The notes below the pieces were generated by a model that did no database searches, was not told where the DNA came from, and saw nothing but the letters and a program-made list of their open reading frames with translations. The position numbers were made by a program, and so were the translations under genes. From Xenoacremonium recifei (taxonomy: Eukaryota > Ascomycota > Sordariomycetes > Hypocreales > Nectriaceae), in assembly GCA_012184525.1 (NCBI GenBank), contig WOFQ01000047.1, positions 124,001 through 188,000 on the forward strand: 64,000 bases of DNA. Reading direction: 5' to 3'. Numbering within the stretch: the first letter of the stretch is position 1; each line of letters begins with the position of its first letter. This document shows, in pieces, positions 46,757-59,416 of this stretch.

Positions 46757-49700
46757 CTATTTCTCAAGCGATTCTCGCAGATCCTCCAACTCGCCGCTGT
46801 GATAGACCATGTCGTAAAAATTTCCCCGCCTATGGAATAAGTCCTTCGGAGTGCCAGACCTACCAGCTTGTCAGCCAAGTTCCTTGGAAGATACGATTGT
46901 AAAACTTACTCTAGAACTCGTCCTGCACTCATGACAACCACCATGTCGTAGTCAATAATCGTACGTAGCCGATGGGCAATGGTGACGAGTGTACGATCAC
47001 TGCCGGCTCCTTCAAGTTCTTTCCGGAGAACCTGCTGGATTCCACGGTCCGTCTCGTAGTCCATGCTCGCCGTTGCTTCGTCAAGAAGCATGAGCTTGCT
47101 CTTGCGGATTAGCGCGCGGCAGAGTGATAGCACTTGGCGTTGGCCATGCGAGAAATTCTCCCCGCGCGCTTCTACAAGCGTATCGAGAGAGATGCCCTGA
47201 GCATCAAGGTTAGGAATATGAGTTCCATTGCCGTTCACCAGATCGCTAGCTCCATTGGTCTCCGCGTGATCGGAAAAGGATGCGATTCCTTTGCAGTTGT
47301 CCAAAGCCTTCTCGAGCACCGCTTTAGGCACATCACCCGAAGGATCTAGATTGCTCTCAACAGTGCCATTGAAGAGCACTGCTTCTTGGGGAATGATAGT
47401 CAGGCCTTCCCGGAGCCTATGTCGAGGCACTTTAGTGATATCAACTCCATCGTAGAGTATTTGTCCAGAAACAATGTGGGTGAAACGCAAAAGAGATAAC
47501 ACCAGCTGTAGGATAATAACTCAGCATTTCTCATGTCAAGTTCGAAGAGTCAACTTACCGTGCTCTTTCCAGAGCCTGTCCTGCCGACAACTGCTACTCG
47601 CTCTCCGGCATTGAACTTGAGGTTTACTTCTGATAGGATATCCGGCCCATCCGGATCATAGCGAATAGTTACGTTCCGAAACTCAATCTCTCCAGACCGC
47701 GGCCAGTGCTTGGGAATCACATGGTCTTCAAGATCTGAATAACCCTCCTGGTCCTCTTCTGGATAAGTTTCGTCGTCTTTCTCCTCGGGTTCCAGCTTGA
47801 CGTATTCCTTCACTCGTTGGAACTACAAAGCATGTCAGCCACAATCAACAATCAATGAACAAATCCGTCGCGGCCCGCCCAAGGCAGAATCACACTTACG
47901 CTTTGCATTTCAACCTCCAAGTCGTTCATTGATCGGACGAGCATGAGAATGGCCTGATTCAGCCCCGTGGCATTGCTGAGTGAAAAGCCAACCAATCCGG
48001 CAGCGACAACACCGGCTTGGGAAACTGCAATTACGCCCGCCAACAAGGCAACCGTTGCAGTTACAAAATCCACTCTCACAGCCACCCACCGGTTGGCGTT
48101 GAAATTTGTCTCGGCCGAGGCGGACCACTTTGCGATTTTGAGGGCCAGTTCCTGTTTGAACGAATCTGACATTCCCGTCCGAGCCCGAATCACCGCAAGT
48201 CCGGCGAGGGTATCCGCGAATTGTGAAAAGACTGGAGACAGGGCGGACGATGTGAGTCGCTTAATAACAACTGCTGTTCGCGTATACATCTCGCCAATCA
48301 CAACTCCGAACGCACAGGTGAACAGAGCTGGGATCATGAAGATTGGCATGATGCTACCCACGGCACCTATACGGAAGAGAAGCAACAGGGCCGAATCAAG
48401 GGCTGTTCGAAGCATGCCGCTCAGGACGCCGTCGATCGAGGCGATGTCGCTTGAGAATCGATTGGTGATTCTGCCAATGGGGATGTACTTGAACCACGAT
48501 AACGAGACTCGCATGATGGCGCGGATAAAGTCATTGTGCAACTTTTTGCCAGCTCTCCATGCCCCCCACTCGAACATAATGATCACAACAGCGTAAGATG
48601 CAATTTCCAGAAGAGTCAGGCCTGCAAAGATACCCATGTAATACGGGATATCAACATGAGCTTTATGGTCGTATGCTTCTACCCATACAGAAATCCAAAA
48701 GGAACCGGCAAAGCCAAGGAGGTTCGAGATGAGCAAAGCCGAGAGACAGGTGGCGACAAAAGCTGGGTGACCGAAGTACGACATATACTTGAAAACTATT
48801 GCGCAGAGTCAGATCAAGCCTATTCAAAAGAGACACGCGACAAGATCTTCCACTTACCTGTTGATCGGCCAGCTTTGCCGGAGGCACGCATTTCTTGGTT
48901 GATGATATCTTCCGCCGTCTTTTCTTGCGCCACTTTCGTCGTATCATTCAAAGGGTCGCCATTTGCCTGAAGATCGGGTTCCGGTACAGCGGGCGTTTCT
49001 GTCACCTCTGCATCTCCTCCGAGGACTTGAGCGAGGGCAATCGGGCGCCTCACCACTCCGATATTTGCCTCTGCAGACTGCACCAGGCCCTTGTCCAGGA
49101 CAACTGAATAATCACCCTGCTCTGAGATCCAGGGGACATTCGTCACAAGAACAGTCGTCCTTCCGCGTAGAAAGTCGCCACAAAAGCAATGTTTCCATAC
49201 TCCGGCTGCAGTCTTCGCATCCAGGGCCGCGAAGATATCGTCGAGGAGAAGAAGAGGGGCTTTGGAATACAGAGATCTTGCTAGAGCCACACGCGCCTTC
49301 TGACCTCCTGAAAGCGAGGTTCCATTCTCACCAACTGTCGTCAAGTCACCGTCTCGTAGGTCGTTCAAGTCCTCTGAGAGGCAGCAAGCTTCGAGTACTC
49401 GATTATACCGCACCTCCTCCATGGAGCTTCCAAACAAGATGTTAGCTTGGATAGTATCGTTTTGTAGCCAAGCCGATTGCGAAGCATATGCTACGTCGTC
49501 GGGTCGACTGACAGCCCCGGCTTCCAGATAAGTCTCTCCTAAGATAGCGAGGAGTAAAGTTGACTTGCCACTGCCACTCGGCCCACTGACAACACTCAGA
49601 CCGCCTTCGGCAAAGTCGAGTGAAATGTCTTGAAGAGTGAAAGTGGCCTTCTTGTTGCGGCGGAAAGCACCCCCCTGAATCCTGAGCGGACCTACCGGAT

Positions 49701-51618
49701 ACTTACACAGGGGAACTGTGCTCTCGAAGTATCTGTCCAGGCGCGCAACTGAAACCAAAGCGGCAGCAAAATTTCGGGCGAAGGCACTAGCCTGCATGAT
49801 GTTGCGACGGACGTTTTTGACGAGGACCATGGTTGTGAAAGCTGTCGCGGCGTCAAGTCGTTGCTTGTCGACACCAACGTGCAGCGCAAACATGACGATG
49901 AGAGCAATGTAGGGGAAAATCTGAGTGACTTGGTTCAGGACTGCTTGCAGGACGGAGACTCTCCAAAGCTCCTTTTGCTCCGCTGCGCGGGCTTCGATAA
50001 TTTTCTCGGTGATGGGCTTCTCCCAAGCGAAATACTTGATTGCACGGAGAGAAGCTAGATATTCAGTGACCAGCGACATGCGAGAATCCTGAGCTTTTCT
50101 GACTCGGCGTTGGGACAAAAACATTTTCCGCCCAAGCCAGATGGAGATGGGAGTTGCGAGAATGAGAATGGCAGTTCCCACAAGAGACGACCAACCCAAC
50201 ATTCGGTACATGCCTATGATGGCAATGATGATGCCTGAGGGGATGCCGACTAGGCCCATGACCATATCACGAGCCCTGTAGAGAGCGTCAACATCAGATG
50301 CCATCAAGTTTGCTAGGCGTCCTGCGGATGTGCTCTGTTGGGAAGGCTTTCCTTTCTTAGCGCCACTCGACTGAAGTTCAAAGGGATCCTCTTCCATTTC
50401 CATCGACTGGAGTGCCGTGTAGTACAGTTCTTGGGTGAACGCAGACTTGACGCGGATAACGAGTCTGGTCGATGTAAAGACGTACTGCTGGAAGAGAAGA
50501 GAGCGGGATATGGGGCCAGAGAACATGAGAAGCAGCCAGAGCCAAGGTTTGTAGGTTGCACCACTCGGATCAGCGAGGTATTCTAGCAACTTGAACATGC
50601 CATATGCGCCCACGTTTTCGAAACAGGCAGCCAGGCCAATGTATATGGCCATAAGTGCCAGTTCTTTCCTCTGGAAGTGGATGGCGGTCCAAAGAGTTTT
50701 CTTGGCTTTCGAGCGCGACTCTCTGACACGACGAAGAAGATGCAGGGGCTCGTCGTACCAGGCAATCCTTGGGATGTCGTCCATACTGAGTTTGCCCTTG
50801 GCTCCTTTCAATATAATGGGAGTCAGCCATTCGTAGGAGCAATAGTAGGCAAACCAACTGCTTATTTCCTCAGGAGCCGGCTTCGTATCAGAACTATGAC
50901 CCGGGATGTCAACGTCAACCTTGGTTAGAACCCACTCTCTTGGAGTTACGAAAGCAACCCAGACGGCGGCAGCAAGAGCTACAGTGCCCCCAAAGACGCT
51001 AGCATCCCGAATACATTGAGTTCCGGTCTGGATACAAGGCAAGAACTGGGCTGCTACCAGGATAAACAACATAGCAGTTAGCACGACGTTGATCTGGTGT
51101 AGAGCAATGTGGCGCCATTGGCGGTCATTGAAGAGACGCAGGAGGCCAAGGACAAATGCGTAGGCCACAACGACGAAGTTGAGGGAGTGTGCGTGGCCCC
51201 TGATGGAAGCAATGGTGAGAAAGACGACACTGGTGAGGCGAGTCGCTTGTGACAGCAGTTCATAATGCCAGAGAATTTTTGAAGCCTTGATCCGATGCCG
51301 AAAGATGGACTTGCGCTTCTGGGCTAGACGAATAGCTAAATGAAGCGCAGAGAGAATGAGGAGGATCATCTGTGGGATGCCAGATTCGGCAAACTGCGAG
51401 ACGTCGGCGATCCATGGTACCTGAGTGAATGACTTGCGAGTACTGAGACGGGAGAGGAAGTTTAGTGGTTGGACATGGAGGTTTTCAGAGAGAGGGAGGG
51501 GGGTGAAGCTCAATTGATATACGAACCTGGCGAGAAAAACCTGGGGAAGGAGCGTTGACTGGTTCTTGTCATAAGGGGAAAATTCAAAGCCGCCGAAACG
51601 GTGGATCACGACTTCCAT
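46757..51618 (-). CDS. ABCC-type (MRP-like) full ABC transporter
   Basis: Five exons: 48858-51618, 47900-48795, 47559-47822, 46910-47505 and 46757-46859, giving 1,539 residues. The order is an N-terminal membrane region (TMD0-like, to about 240), TMD1, NBD1, TMD2 and NBD2, the layout of ABCC multidrug transporters. NBD1 has Walker A GPSGSGKST (~677-685), signature LSGGQ (~768-772) and Walker B LLLLDD, with Asp at the usual Glu position as is common in ABCC NBD1. NBD2 has Walker A GRTGSGKST (1299-1307), signature FSHGQ (~1425-1429) and Walker B LMLLDE with the catalytic Glu. The third intron falls directly after the Walker A Thr. The substrate is unknown. The gene is flanked by two copies of a MITE-like element. 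Confidence 0.94.
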
Positions 51619-53147
51619 GATGACATTGGTTTTGGAGAGAAGGAAGGTGCGAACGGAACCGGTCAGTCCAGGCCGCAGAGCTCAACACTTGCAAATTCCT
51701 CGCGAAAAAAATCGACAGATGTTGAAAGAGATAAAGATGCCGACGACGCGAGCCCCAGCAGAGGCAATTGTAGGTCGGAGATCCGAACCCGGAAACAAAG
51801 GATCCAACTAACGAGTGACGACCACCGAATCGGAGACTCAAGCGTTTCGCGATGGACACAGGTGAGCAAACAGCGGTCACCGTGACTGAAGCTCGATGGC
51901 CTGTACGCTCGTCTGCATCAAGCCGTTCCGCTTGAGTTGCAGTGAGCAATCGTGAGTCCTCACCGGCCAGTGCGATCCCTCAAGTTAATCAATCGAGCAA
52001 TCAGCGTCGCAAGTTGAGTCCGAGGCGGGCTGCGATCCCCACCGGATCCATGGCGGCACGGATGAGAATGAAGCTACTGCAGCGCTTGGGAGCAGGCGGG
52101 CGTCTCCGGGGACGCTGAAGTGGGAATGCCCTGGCCTTATGGGACCTGGAGCCGTTGAACTGCCAGTGCTCCCGTCCGCTCCTTTGTCTCTAGCCGTGTC
52201 CGAACGGCCATATCGACTCGAAGATCAGGCACGGAGCGCACTCGCAGATGGATGCCGCGGGAACAGAGCGTAACACATCACAGCACAACATTATCACAAC
52301 CCCTGCGTTCGTCCACACCACCGTCACAGCAAACAGATACAACAGGCGCACCTCGTCATGGGCCGCGTCCCAATTCTCCACCCACCATGCCCTCGACCGC
52401 CCGCCGCCACAGCCCCATATCAACCACGCGGCACCGAAACAACGGGGGACTTCCTTGACCGCCTCACGGGCTGCCGACGACGGCGTCTTTCTCTCTTCTC
52501 GCGCGCCGCCTGTTCTCTCTTTGCCCAATTGGCCCGTGTTCCCAAAGAAGCCAAAGAGGAACGGAGGCGGGCCAGTTGAAGCGAAGCCCAGTTCAGTTGC
52601 ACCGTCTGCCGGTTGGCAAACGGCCCCGCTTACACCGGGAACGGTGCCGATAGTGCATCCAGTTCAACGGATGTTGGGATTCCGCCCAGTGGATGTTGGC
52701 TCTCCGTCCAGCTCGGTTTACGAGGCTGTGCCGGGGATGGACAGGGGCTGATTGTGTTGCACCATATTCCGTTGATCGCCGTAAGGTGGTCGCCAGCCTG
52801 TTTGCAGATAGTTCGCATGTCAAACTGGCGTGATTGATTGGAGAAAGGCTTTCATCAGAACCAATATTGACGTGCCTCAGTAGGAAGTAGCAGCCAATCA
52901 CATGCAGTCAAAGGCTGTGAAGACCTGGCTTGAAACAGTAGCACGGAACAGTCAGGGCGTTATATCCTTGATCATGTCTATAATACCTAAGGCATATACC
53001 GATCAGATCAATATATGCATGCAATTTATGACCTCGATATCTTCCCACTAATTACGATGCCAACCGCAAACAAGCCTCTTAAGAGCGTGAAGATCTTGCC
53101 ATGACCCACTCATCATGGTATCTACCCTCCCAACTGAGCAGAGAGAG
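51619..53147. other. Intergenic: ABC transporter promoter region
   Basis: No supported gene. Overlapping ORFs at 52,190-52,900 are open on both strands, GC-rich and without a domain. Beyond about 52,900 the sequence becomes AT-rich up to element copy 2. Confidence 0.4.
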
Positions 53148-53480
53148 TTGAGCACTTGGCACCGTAACATGGACAAGTTGTTCCTAAGTCTAATTCAGTA
53201 TTTCCTGGGTCTCAACATTAGCAAAATGCAGTAAGCTTCTACCAACTCTAGCTTGCTCTAGCGAGCACTAGCTTTCACTACCAGCGAGATGCTTCAATCG
53301 CATTTTTCAGGGCATATACTACGACCCCTGACCCTAGCCATAGCCTGAACCCTAACCTTTGAGCAGGAAATAACTCTTACATATGTGAGTATGCTGGCCA
53401 AATATCTGGCTGAATTAGGATTGGCGGCTATCCGTGTCACAGATAAGGTTGTCCATGTTACGGTGCTCGAAGTCTTTTTT
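53148..53480. mobile_element. MITE-like non-coding element, copy 2 (about 330 bp)
   Basis: Inverted terminal sequences: TTGTCCATGTTACGGTGC near 53,449-53,466 is repeated as its reverse complement near 53,158-53,176 with one or two differences. The right ~60 bases align without gaps to the right end of copy 1 at roughly two thirds identity. The core GACCCTAGCCATAGCCTGAACCCTAACCTTTG corresponds to the two ends of the telomere-like tract of copy 1. Most differences look like transitions. The exact boundaries are uncertain. Confidence 0.55.
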
Positions 53481-53677
53481 ACCGGAGAATTAATTTGCAT
53501 TACTTTTCAAATTGAGATGTAGACTATTAGTCCAGCTGACGTTTTGGGCATCAGAGACTTCTCCGTTATAGACCCCCTCTATGAAAGTGTCGCGAGACAC
53601 CCCTTGTACTTTTCAAACTCCATAGACGCCGTGCCCAACCAGCACCGAAACACCGTGCCTTCGCCAAGTCAATCCAA

Positions 53678-54247
53678 TCAAATCTTCGGCGGCATGTCGT
53701 TCTCCCAGCCAATACAAACTGCAGTGGCATAGTCTCCGTCATGGCTAATCGACACCATCGCACTCCGATCTGCCTCCTCACCCTCCGCGCTCTTTATCCG
53801 CAGAATCGGAGGCCCGCTGCCCAACCGCTCGCCCTCAACCGCACGTCGCTCGATCACAATATCGTGGAACGTGAGTCTCCGATTCGGGTGCGCCTTGAAG
53901 GCAGCCTCTTTCGCCGCGAATCTGTCACGAAGTATTAGCCTGGGAACTCTCTTAAGTCTTGCGGTAAAGCCCTACCGGCCGGCAACGAACGTTGCGCACT
54001 TCCACAGCTCAGGATCCCGCGCTATTAGCTTTTCATGATGTGAAATAGTACGGGTTTCTTCGATCGTGCTTCGAGCGTGCGCAAGGACTTGGAGCCGCGG
54101 ATCGGGGCGGGCTTGCTCCTCTGGCGAGAGGATTCGGTTGACGAAGCGCGTGGCGTGGGGCCCCTTAAGGAGGCTGTAGATACGAGTGATGCGGCATATG
54201 TCCGTTCCAATGTTGAGCGGGAGAGGGAACGGGAGGAGGGGCTTCAT
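53678..54247 (-). CDS. ppt2: Holo-[acyl-carrier-protein] synthase / 4'-phosphopantetheinyl transferase (AcpS/Ppt2 type)
   Basis: Two exons, 53976-54247 and 53678-53921, give 171 residues. The 54-nt intron (donor GTAGGG, branch CTAAT, acceptor GACAG) joins in frame at VAGRFAAKEAAFKAH. The magnesium-binding residues of the AcpS fold are present: Asp16 in NIGTDICRI, and Glu96 with Lys100 in FAAKEAAFKA. The C-terminal SISHDGDYATAVCI block is also typical. The enzyme transfers phosphopantetheine from CoA to a serine of an acyl carrier protein. The short single-domain form resembles yeast Ppt2, which modifies the mitochondrial ACP. The first 11 residues are too short to show a clear targeting peptide, so the localisation is inferred. 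It lies on the same strand as the DUF1774-like gene upstream. Confidence 0.88.
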
Positions 54248-54825
54248 CGGCGGTCGAGGAGTGCTAGGTTGTTGCGACGCATGCTGTTAGGATGAAGGAT
54301 CACAGGTTCGACAATCCCATACAGGTGCGGGTCTTGGAGAAAGACGCGATTTGCGGCAACTTATCGATAGGCACGGGAGGAAGCTCCGGCGGGGCATCTC
54401 TACGTCATTGCGCTCACGATTTGTGACGTCTGCATGTCGCCGGAGCAAAATGTCCAGAAAGATGAAGCATTCATTCAAAGTGTGGTTTACATGGGGTAAG
54501 AAATAGATCGATTTTTCCTGATTGACCAGGCGCTGCTATGGGAGTACGGAGGTACGAAACGTGTCAAATTACAAACGCCAACGATACCGAGAGCCCGGAC
54601 ACATGGGACGATGCTTCCAAACACATCCTCGTTATCAATCTCGTCGCCCAAGCTTCCGCTTGAGAAGAGGAAGCGAAAACAAAAGGTCCACCCAGTACTG
54701 TGAAAGGAAATCCATACTTCATTCGCTAGTTCCGCAATTGTCGGCTATGTTTTTAAGATTGAGCACCGCCATTGTAGTTTTCGACGTAGGGATGGCTGGG
54801 ACAGCTCTTCGGAGCTTCTCGAAGC
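54248..54825. other. Intergenic
   Basis: No supported gene. It holds the promoter of the holo-ACP synthase gene and the 3' end of the DUF1774-like gene. Confidence 0.45.
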
Positions 54826-55794
54826 TTAGCTTTCTCCGAGAAGAGGGGCACGCTCCTGATCGGGAGGAGGAGCGCGTCTCCAGGAGAAGTCTCGTCCGGA
54901 CCAAGCCGGGACGGCCACCACGAGGGTCATGACGAAGAGGACCGCCATGATGACGAAAGCAAAGATCCACTGGAGGGCAATGACCTGGCGCAAGAACTGG
55001 GCGACACCAATGGAGGCAGCGAGAACGCTGAGGTTGAATCCCATGGTATAGTCCTTGTAGATGACAATAAAGAAAAGTCCATAGACGAGAATGGCCCAGA
55101 TGAAGATGTTGCCGAAGATCCGAGGGACAAGATGGTGAGGATGGGGCACCATCAAGGCACCATTCCAGTAGATGGCCACAAACGTCCATGCCAGAGGGCC
55201 CGACACGACCGGCGTGTGGATGAAGCGAGGGTAGGTATTGTGTCGGAAGTACAGAGACGACAGGTTGAAGAAGTTGAGCACCAAGATGACCTCGGCCCAG
55301 TGGAAATGGGATCGCACGAAGAGCATAACGAACGCGAAGTGGAACAAGTTGTTCATGATGAAATGGCTCCCGACGCTGGCAGCGGCGTGAACAATGTCCG
55401 AGTTGCTCGAGAAGAGGTGGCCAATGTAGCCTGCCTGAAGGATGAAGAGGACGACCCTGGACTGGTCAATCAAGCGACCTTGTCGCAAAGTAGCAAGACT
55501 TACCAGTAGATGGATGTAATGATCGAATTCAGGGAGAAGGCAGTCGGATACAATTGGTTCTGATCCCAGATGCGCTTTCGGATGTGGTGGCCATCGTGAG
55601 GAGCGTGGGTGCAGTAGTACACGGAGACGATGAGGGAGAGAAGCCAAGTGAGAAGGGTGAGGATCTTGTAGGTGAGGATAGATCCGCTCGAATGGGACTC
55701 CCTCTTGCTGAAGGGGTTATCTGGAGATGGTGAGCGAAGCGTTTGGGGACAGGCGAGAGCAGGCAGGCGACTTACACTGGCTCCAGTTCGCCAT
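54826..55794 (-). CDS. Multispanning membrane protein, DUF1774 / YHR140W-like
   Basis: Three exons: 55776-55794 (19 nt), 55504-55720 and 54826-55456, giving 288 residues. The first exon encodes MANWSQ and the first base of Tyr7, and leads via a GTAAGT..CCAG intron into NPFSKRESHSSG. Six or seven hydrophobic segments are visible: ILTLLTWLLSLIVSVYY, VVLFILQAGYIGHLF, FHFAFVMLFVRSHF, VILVLNFFNLSSLYF, IFIWAILVYGLFFIVIY, VIALQWIFAFVIMAVLFVM and others. The charged tail ends RAPPPDQERAPLLGES. The layout fits fungal DUF1774 proteins of unknown function; the family name is from memory. The ORF starting at 55,647 reads through the second intron and gives a wrong N-terminus. Confidence 0.85.
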
Positions 55795-57997
55795 GGCTGC
55801 GACTTCTCTGCGAGTATCTCTTGGCTAGGTATTTGGACGAAGACCGAACGACTACAGAAATCCAGGCGGGCAAAGAAAAAGACTCGACCAAGTGTGGAAG
55901 CAAAAAGAAGACTCGGGGGTGGAATGGGTGGTTGGACGTATTTAAAGAAGGAGAATTGGGATGTTGCGGGGAAGCGGTGCTGAAACCGTCTGGGGAGGAA
56001 GAAGGAGGGACGATGTCACACGAGGAGCGTGAATCGATCGGGGGCAAGATGAAGGTGGCCAACGAGGTGCTCGCACAAGGTACGGCCGACTAATACCTGT
56101 TTGTGCACGCAACACCAAGTACCAGCTGGGAAGCGTGAATGCGGCGTCACCAACCTAAGCAAACCAGGTGAATACAGACAGACAGGGCCGAGGAATGGAT
56201 GGATGGAGGGCTGGAGGCCCGGTTTGGCATGGCATGACGCCGTCCGCGCCTCTAGCGGCATGGGGTACTTGCTGGACCATGGACGGCGCCGCAAAGGACC
56301 AAGTATCGCGTGAGGGCCAGATGACCTCTCGGGATGGGCGCTTGGGAGCGGGATTGGACTGTGGGGAGAGAGCTGTTCAGGTATTCTCCGACCAGTCTGG
56401 CGACGCAGCATCTACATGTCAGCTTCGGAGCAATTGTACCTGTGGCGATTTCTGCACATTGGATCCCTCAAGCCGCTGGCTGCCACACAGTTCTGGGAGC
56501 TGAGAAGAAGAGTCGGGACGCCATTGACAGCAGCCTCTAACGCATTGGCGATGGCATTACCCTCTGTCGGTCTTAGACATCGCCCAGCTTCCCATGATCG
56601 CCAACCAGGGAACCAGCCGCCAGAAGCAAGCTAGAGAGCAGCTAAAGAGTACCTTACCTTATTATCCGTCCCCGGATGCTTGAACGCGTGGTGCATGCGC
56701 TCGCTCCGCCTGTACTGGGCTCCGTGCCGCAGGGAATGCGCTGGACTGTGGAAGCTGGTTGAGATGGAGGTGGCCCGAGAACTGGGCTAGAAATGGGCGC
56801 TCTGAGACATCTGCCCTGATTGGCTGTTTTCCTGCCCAGATGACATCGTGGATCGACTCACATCAACTGCGCCTCGCGGGAAGCTGCAACTGGGCACAAT
56901 CAGAATCGATGGTCTTGCCTTTTGTGCCCTCTGTATCCGTCTGCCTCGCAGCTGCCTTGCGTCACGGCGTGTGGGTGTACCGCCCAGCCGTTAGAGATCT
57001 TGCGGAGGTTGCAGCGGCATCTCTAACAGCTTCATGTACCAGCTTCGATGGCAGGGCAGGCACGGCAGGTTTCGGCACTTGCCATCGAGATTCAGTTGGT
57101 GGTCAAGCGCTTACTCCATTTTCTCCCGGTTTCAACCCAGGCCTGCTCACCACCACTCCTCACCCACACTGCATCAAATTCCAAACCCGCAGCATCTGAC
57201 CTGATCTTTCACAGCCCTCTCGCTGGCGCATTTGTGATTTGTCTCTAAGTGAAACATTCTCGTTTCCTAGGACGGCCTACCAGAGGTCCATACGTTTGTA
57301 CGTGCCGTCCCTCCACCGTTAAGCACCGGAACATTGGAACCTGAAGACATCACGGTACTCTCCGTCGTCGACTTTCCACCCCCTCGAGCGTCTCTTTCAC
57401 CGGATGCTCCACACCCTCTTCAACCACATCCCTGTCGTCTATCCCCAGCTTTGATCCAACTTCGACGCCCTCCACCAATGCCCAATATGTTTGGCTGTTG
57501 CCCGTCCACACACACTGTTCCACACCGCCATCGCCCACCTGCGCCTGGAAGCTCTCCCTAGTGGGACTGGCAGTGCCTACGGTCACCTGGACTGTCCATC
57601 AGCCGTCTCACAAGTCTCGCCAAGAGATCAAATCACAAATCAGAAATCACAGAGACACACAGACCCCATATTTGGCGCTGCATGCGCAGAGATCGAGTTA
57701 GGATACCTGGAGTGATGGTTTATTTGTATCTGAACGTATGTTTGTTTCCCCTGCAGCCGGGCTGGTTCTCCGAAGCCCAACCGCCTGCCCAATGCCTCAG
57801 GCTTTTCCCAACGCTCCCTCTAAGCAATGCAGACAATGCGCTCTGAAAATGGCGAAAAGCAGAGAAAGCAACGCTTCAAGATGCGCTATGCTCCAACCCG
57901 ATGCAAGTGCCTATGAACAACCTCCCAAGTACAGTACATTCAAGGCCCCAGTGGGCGCCTCGAAGAACCGTGAAAAACGTATAAGAGTGTGCCCGCC
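55795..57997. other. Intergenic, no supported gene
   Basis: Short overlapping ORFs only, on both strands. The first few hundred bases form the promoter and leader of the minus-strand membrane-protein gene. Confidence 0.4.
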
Positions 57998-58639
57998 TCA
58001 TCGGCGGTGTCCTCGTGGTGCAAAGATGCGATCGCCAGCTTCGATCCATCCTTGGAAGCTGGACTGCCTCTTTTTCTCCCTCTCCAAATGTGTAGAGTGT
58101 CTCCAGCTCATAATCTCCCTGCTCAATCTTGCGTTATCCCCTCTATGGCCGTTGTAATTTCGACCGAGGGCGCCGTCGTCGAGCTGGCTTCTTCGGCGCG
58201 ACAGCCGCTGTTCGTGGTCTGGCGCCCGCGGGTTTGGTGACGGTTCGCGGGAATACCCTCTCGCGGCCCGAGAAGACGGGCTCCCTAGACTGGGGGTGGA
58301 GCTGCGAGTGTCGAAGGCCTCGTTGTCGTCGAGGGCTGAAGTCGTGTCGGTGACATGCGACCTATCGCCTGCTGCTCTTGAATGGCGATGGAGATCATCA
58401 ACGTGCAGTTCGTCCGGAATGCGCTCTGACTGGGCGCTGCCCATGGTGGTCGAAACGGTTGGCTGGGAGTGCGTTTGTAAGGGAGGTTCAGCCGCGTGAG
58501 ACGACGGGCGTCTTGAAGAGGATGGCCGCGGTGGTGAATCTGATGGACGAGGAGCTGCTGTCGTTGCGGTTGCTGTTGCTGTTGCTTTTGCTTTTTCTAC
58601 AAACACCAACTCAGCGGTTTCGCTCATCTTTAAATGCAT
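57998..58639 (-). CDS. Low-complexity hypothetical protein
   Basis: A 213-residue ORF from the first ATG in frame (58,639; Met5 at 58,627 is an alternative). The open frame extends upstream without an ATG. Near the N-terminus there is a KATATATATTAA run encoded by GC-rich tandem triplets, then Ser/Pro/Arg-rich sequence. The C-terminal third is charged, with RRRSQLDDGALGRNYNGHRG and REIMSWRHSTHLEREKKRQ, which look less random than the rest. No domain, signal or TM segment. It may be an exon of a larger gene, or a chance ORF; the low-complexity composition weakens the case. Confidence 0.35.
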   Translation of the reverse strand: MHLKMSETAELVFVEKAKATATATATTAAPRPSDSPPRPSSSRRPSSHAAEPPLQTHSQPTVSTTMGSAQSERIPDELHVDDLHRHSRAAGDRSHVTDTTSALDDNEAFDTRSSTPSLGSPSSRAARGYSREPSPNPRAPDHEQRLSRRRSQLDDGALGRNYNGHRGDNARLSREIMSWRHSTHLEREKKRQSSFQGWIEAGDRIFAPRGHRR

Positions 58640-59416
58640 GCAGACGGCAAAGTCCTGCCTCCAGTCGACCCATCCGTGGCTGGCTTTTTGTATTTTTGAG
58701 AGAATTACAGTCCGGCCTGACACCCCACGGCAAATCACGGAGCAAAGCCAGCAAACGTCTTGGAAAGGCCAAAAGCCGCCGACGATCTGAGGGCCTTATT
58801 GGTCGTGGACGAGGCCATGACGGTGGCTTCGGAATTCGGTATGGCGGATGGGCAGCCTTGGGCGTCAACGACACATCCTGTGAGGGAGCCCAACATACCA
58901 TCTGATGCGGGCTGCGCAGGTCACGTCGTCTCACGACTGCAAACTCCAAAACCCCAGACTCGAAACTCCAAATGCTAGCGGACAGACCCAGAAGCCGGGA
59001 CGGAGACTCCAGCGCGAGTTCCAGAACTCCGTACGTACATACAATGCCAATCGTCCCGTCCGGGGAACGGTGCCAGTTGGCCGACGGCAGTGCACCCTGG
59101 TCCGGCCTCTGATTGGCCTGAAATATGCCAATGAGGTGCAATCCGCCATGCTCAGCTGGAAATCACAATTCCCTATTTCTGGTAAGTCTATCTGCGGCTC
59201 CTCTGGATGCCTTGTAAGGCGACCGGTGGCTTGGAGCAGGCGACGCTGTTGGGCGCCCTCGACCAACGCACACCGGTTTCCGCCCCCTCCCTCGCATCTA
59301 TTCAAAAAGGGCTGGCCCCGGACGGCAGCAGTCATGTCTGAGGGAAATCAAATACACCCTGCTGCCGAGTCCCCGGCTCCGCAGCCTCTCCCACGTTGTC
59401 TACATCTTCGTTCATC
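58640..59416. other. Intergenic: promoter of Clr5-domain gene
   Basis: No supported gene; it separates the hypothetical minus-strand ORF from the Clr5-domain gene. Confidence 0.4.

Noticed and set aside
58611..59141. Minus-strand 176-codon ORF overlapping the low-complexity hypothetical gene
   Set aside because: Different frame from the better candidate, no domain and no splice signals connecting it to anything.
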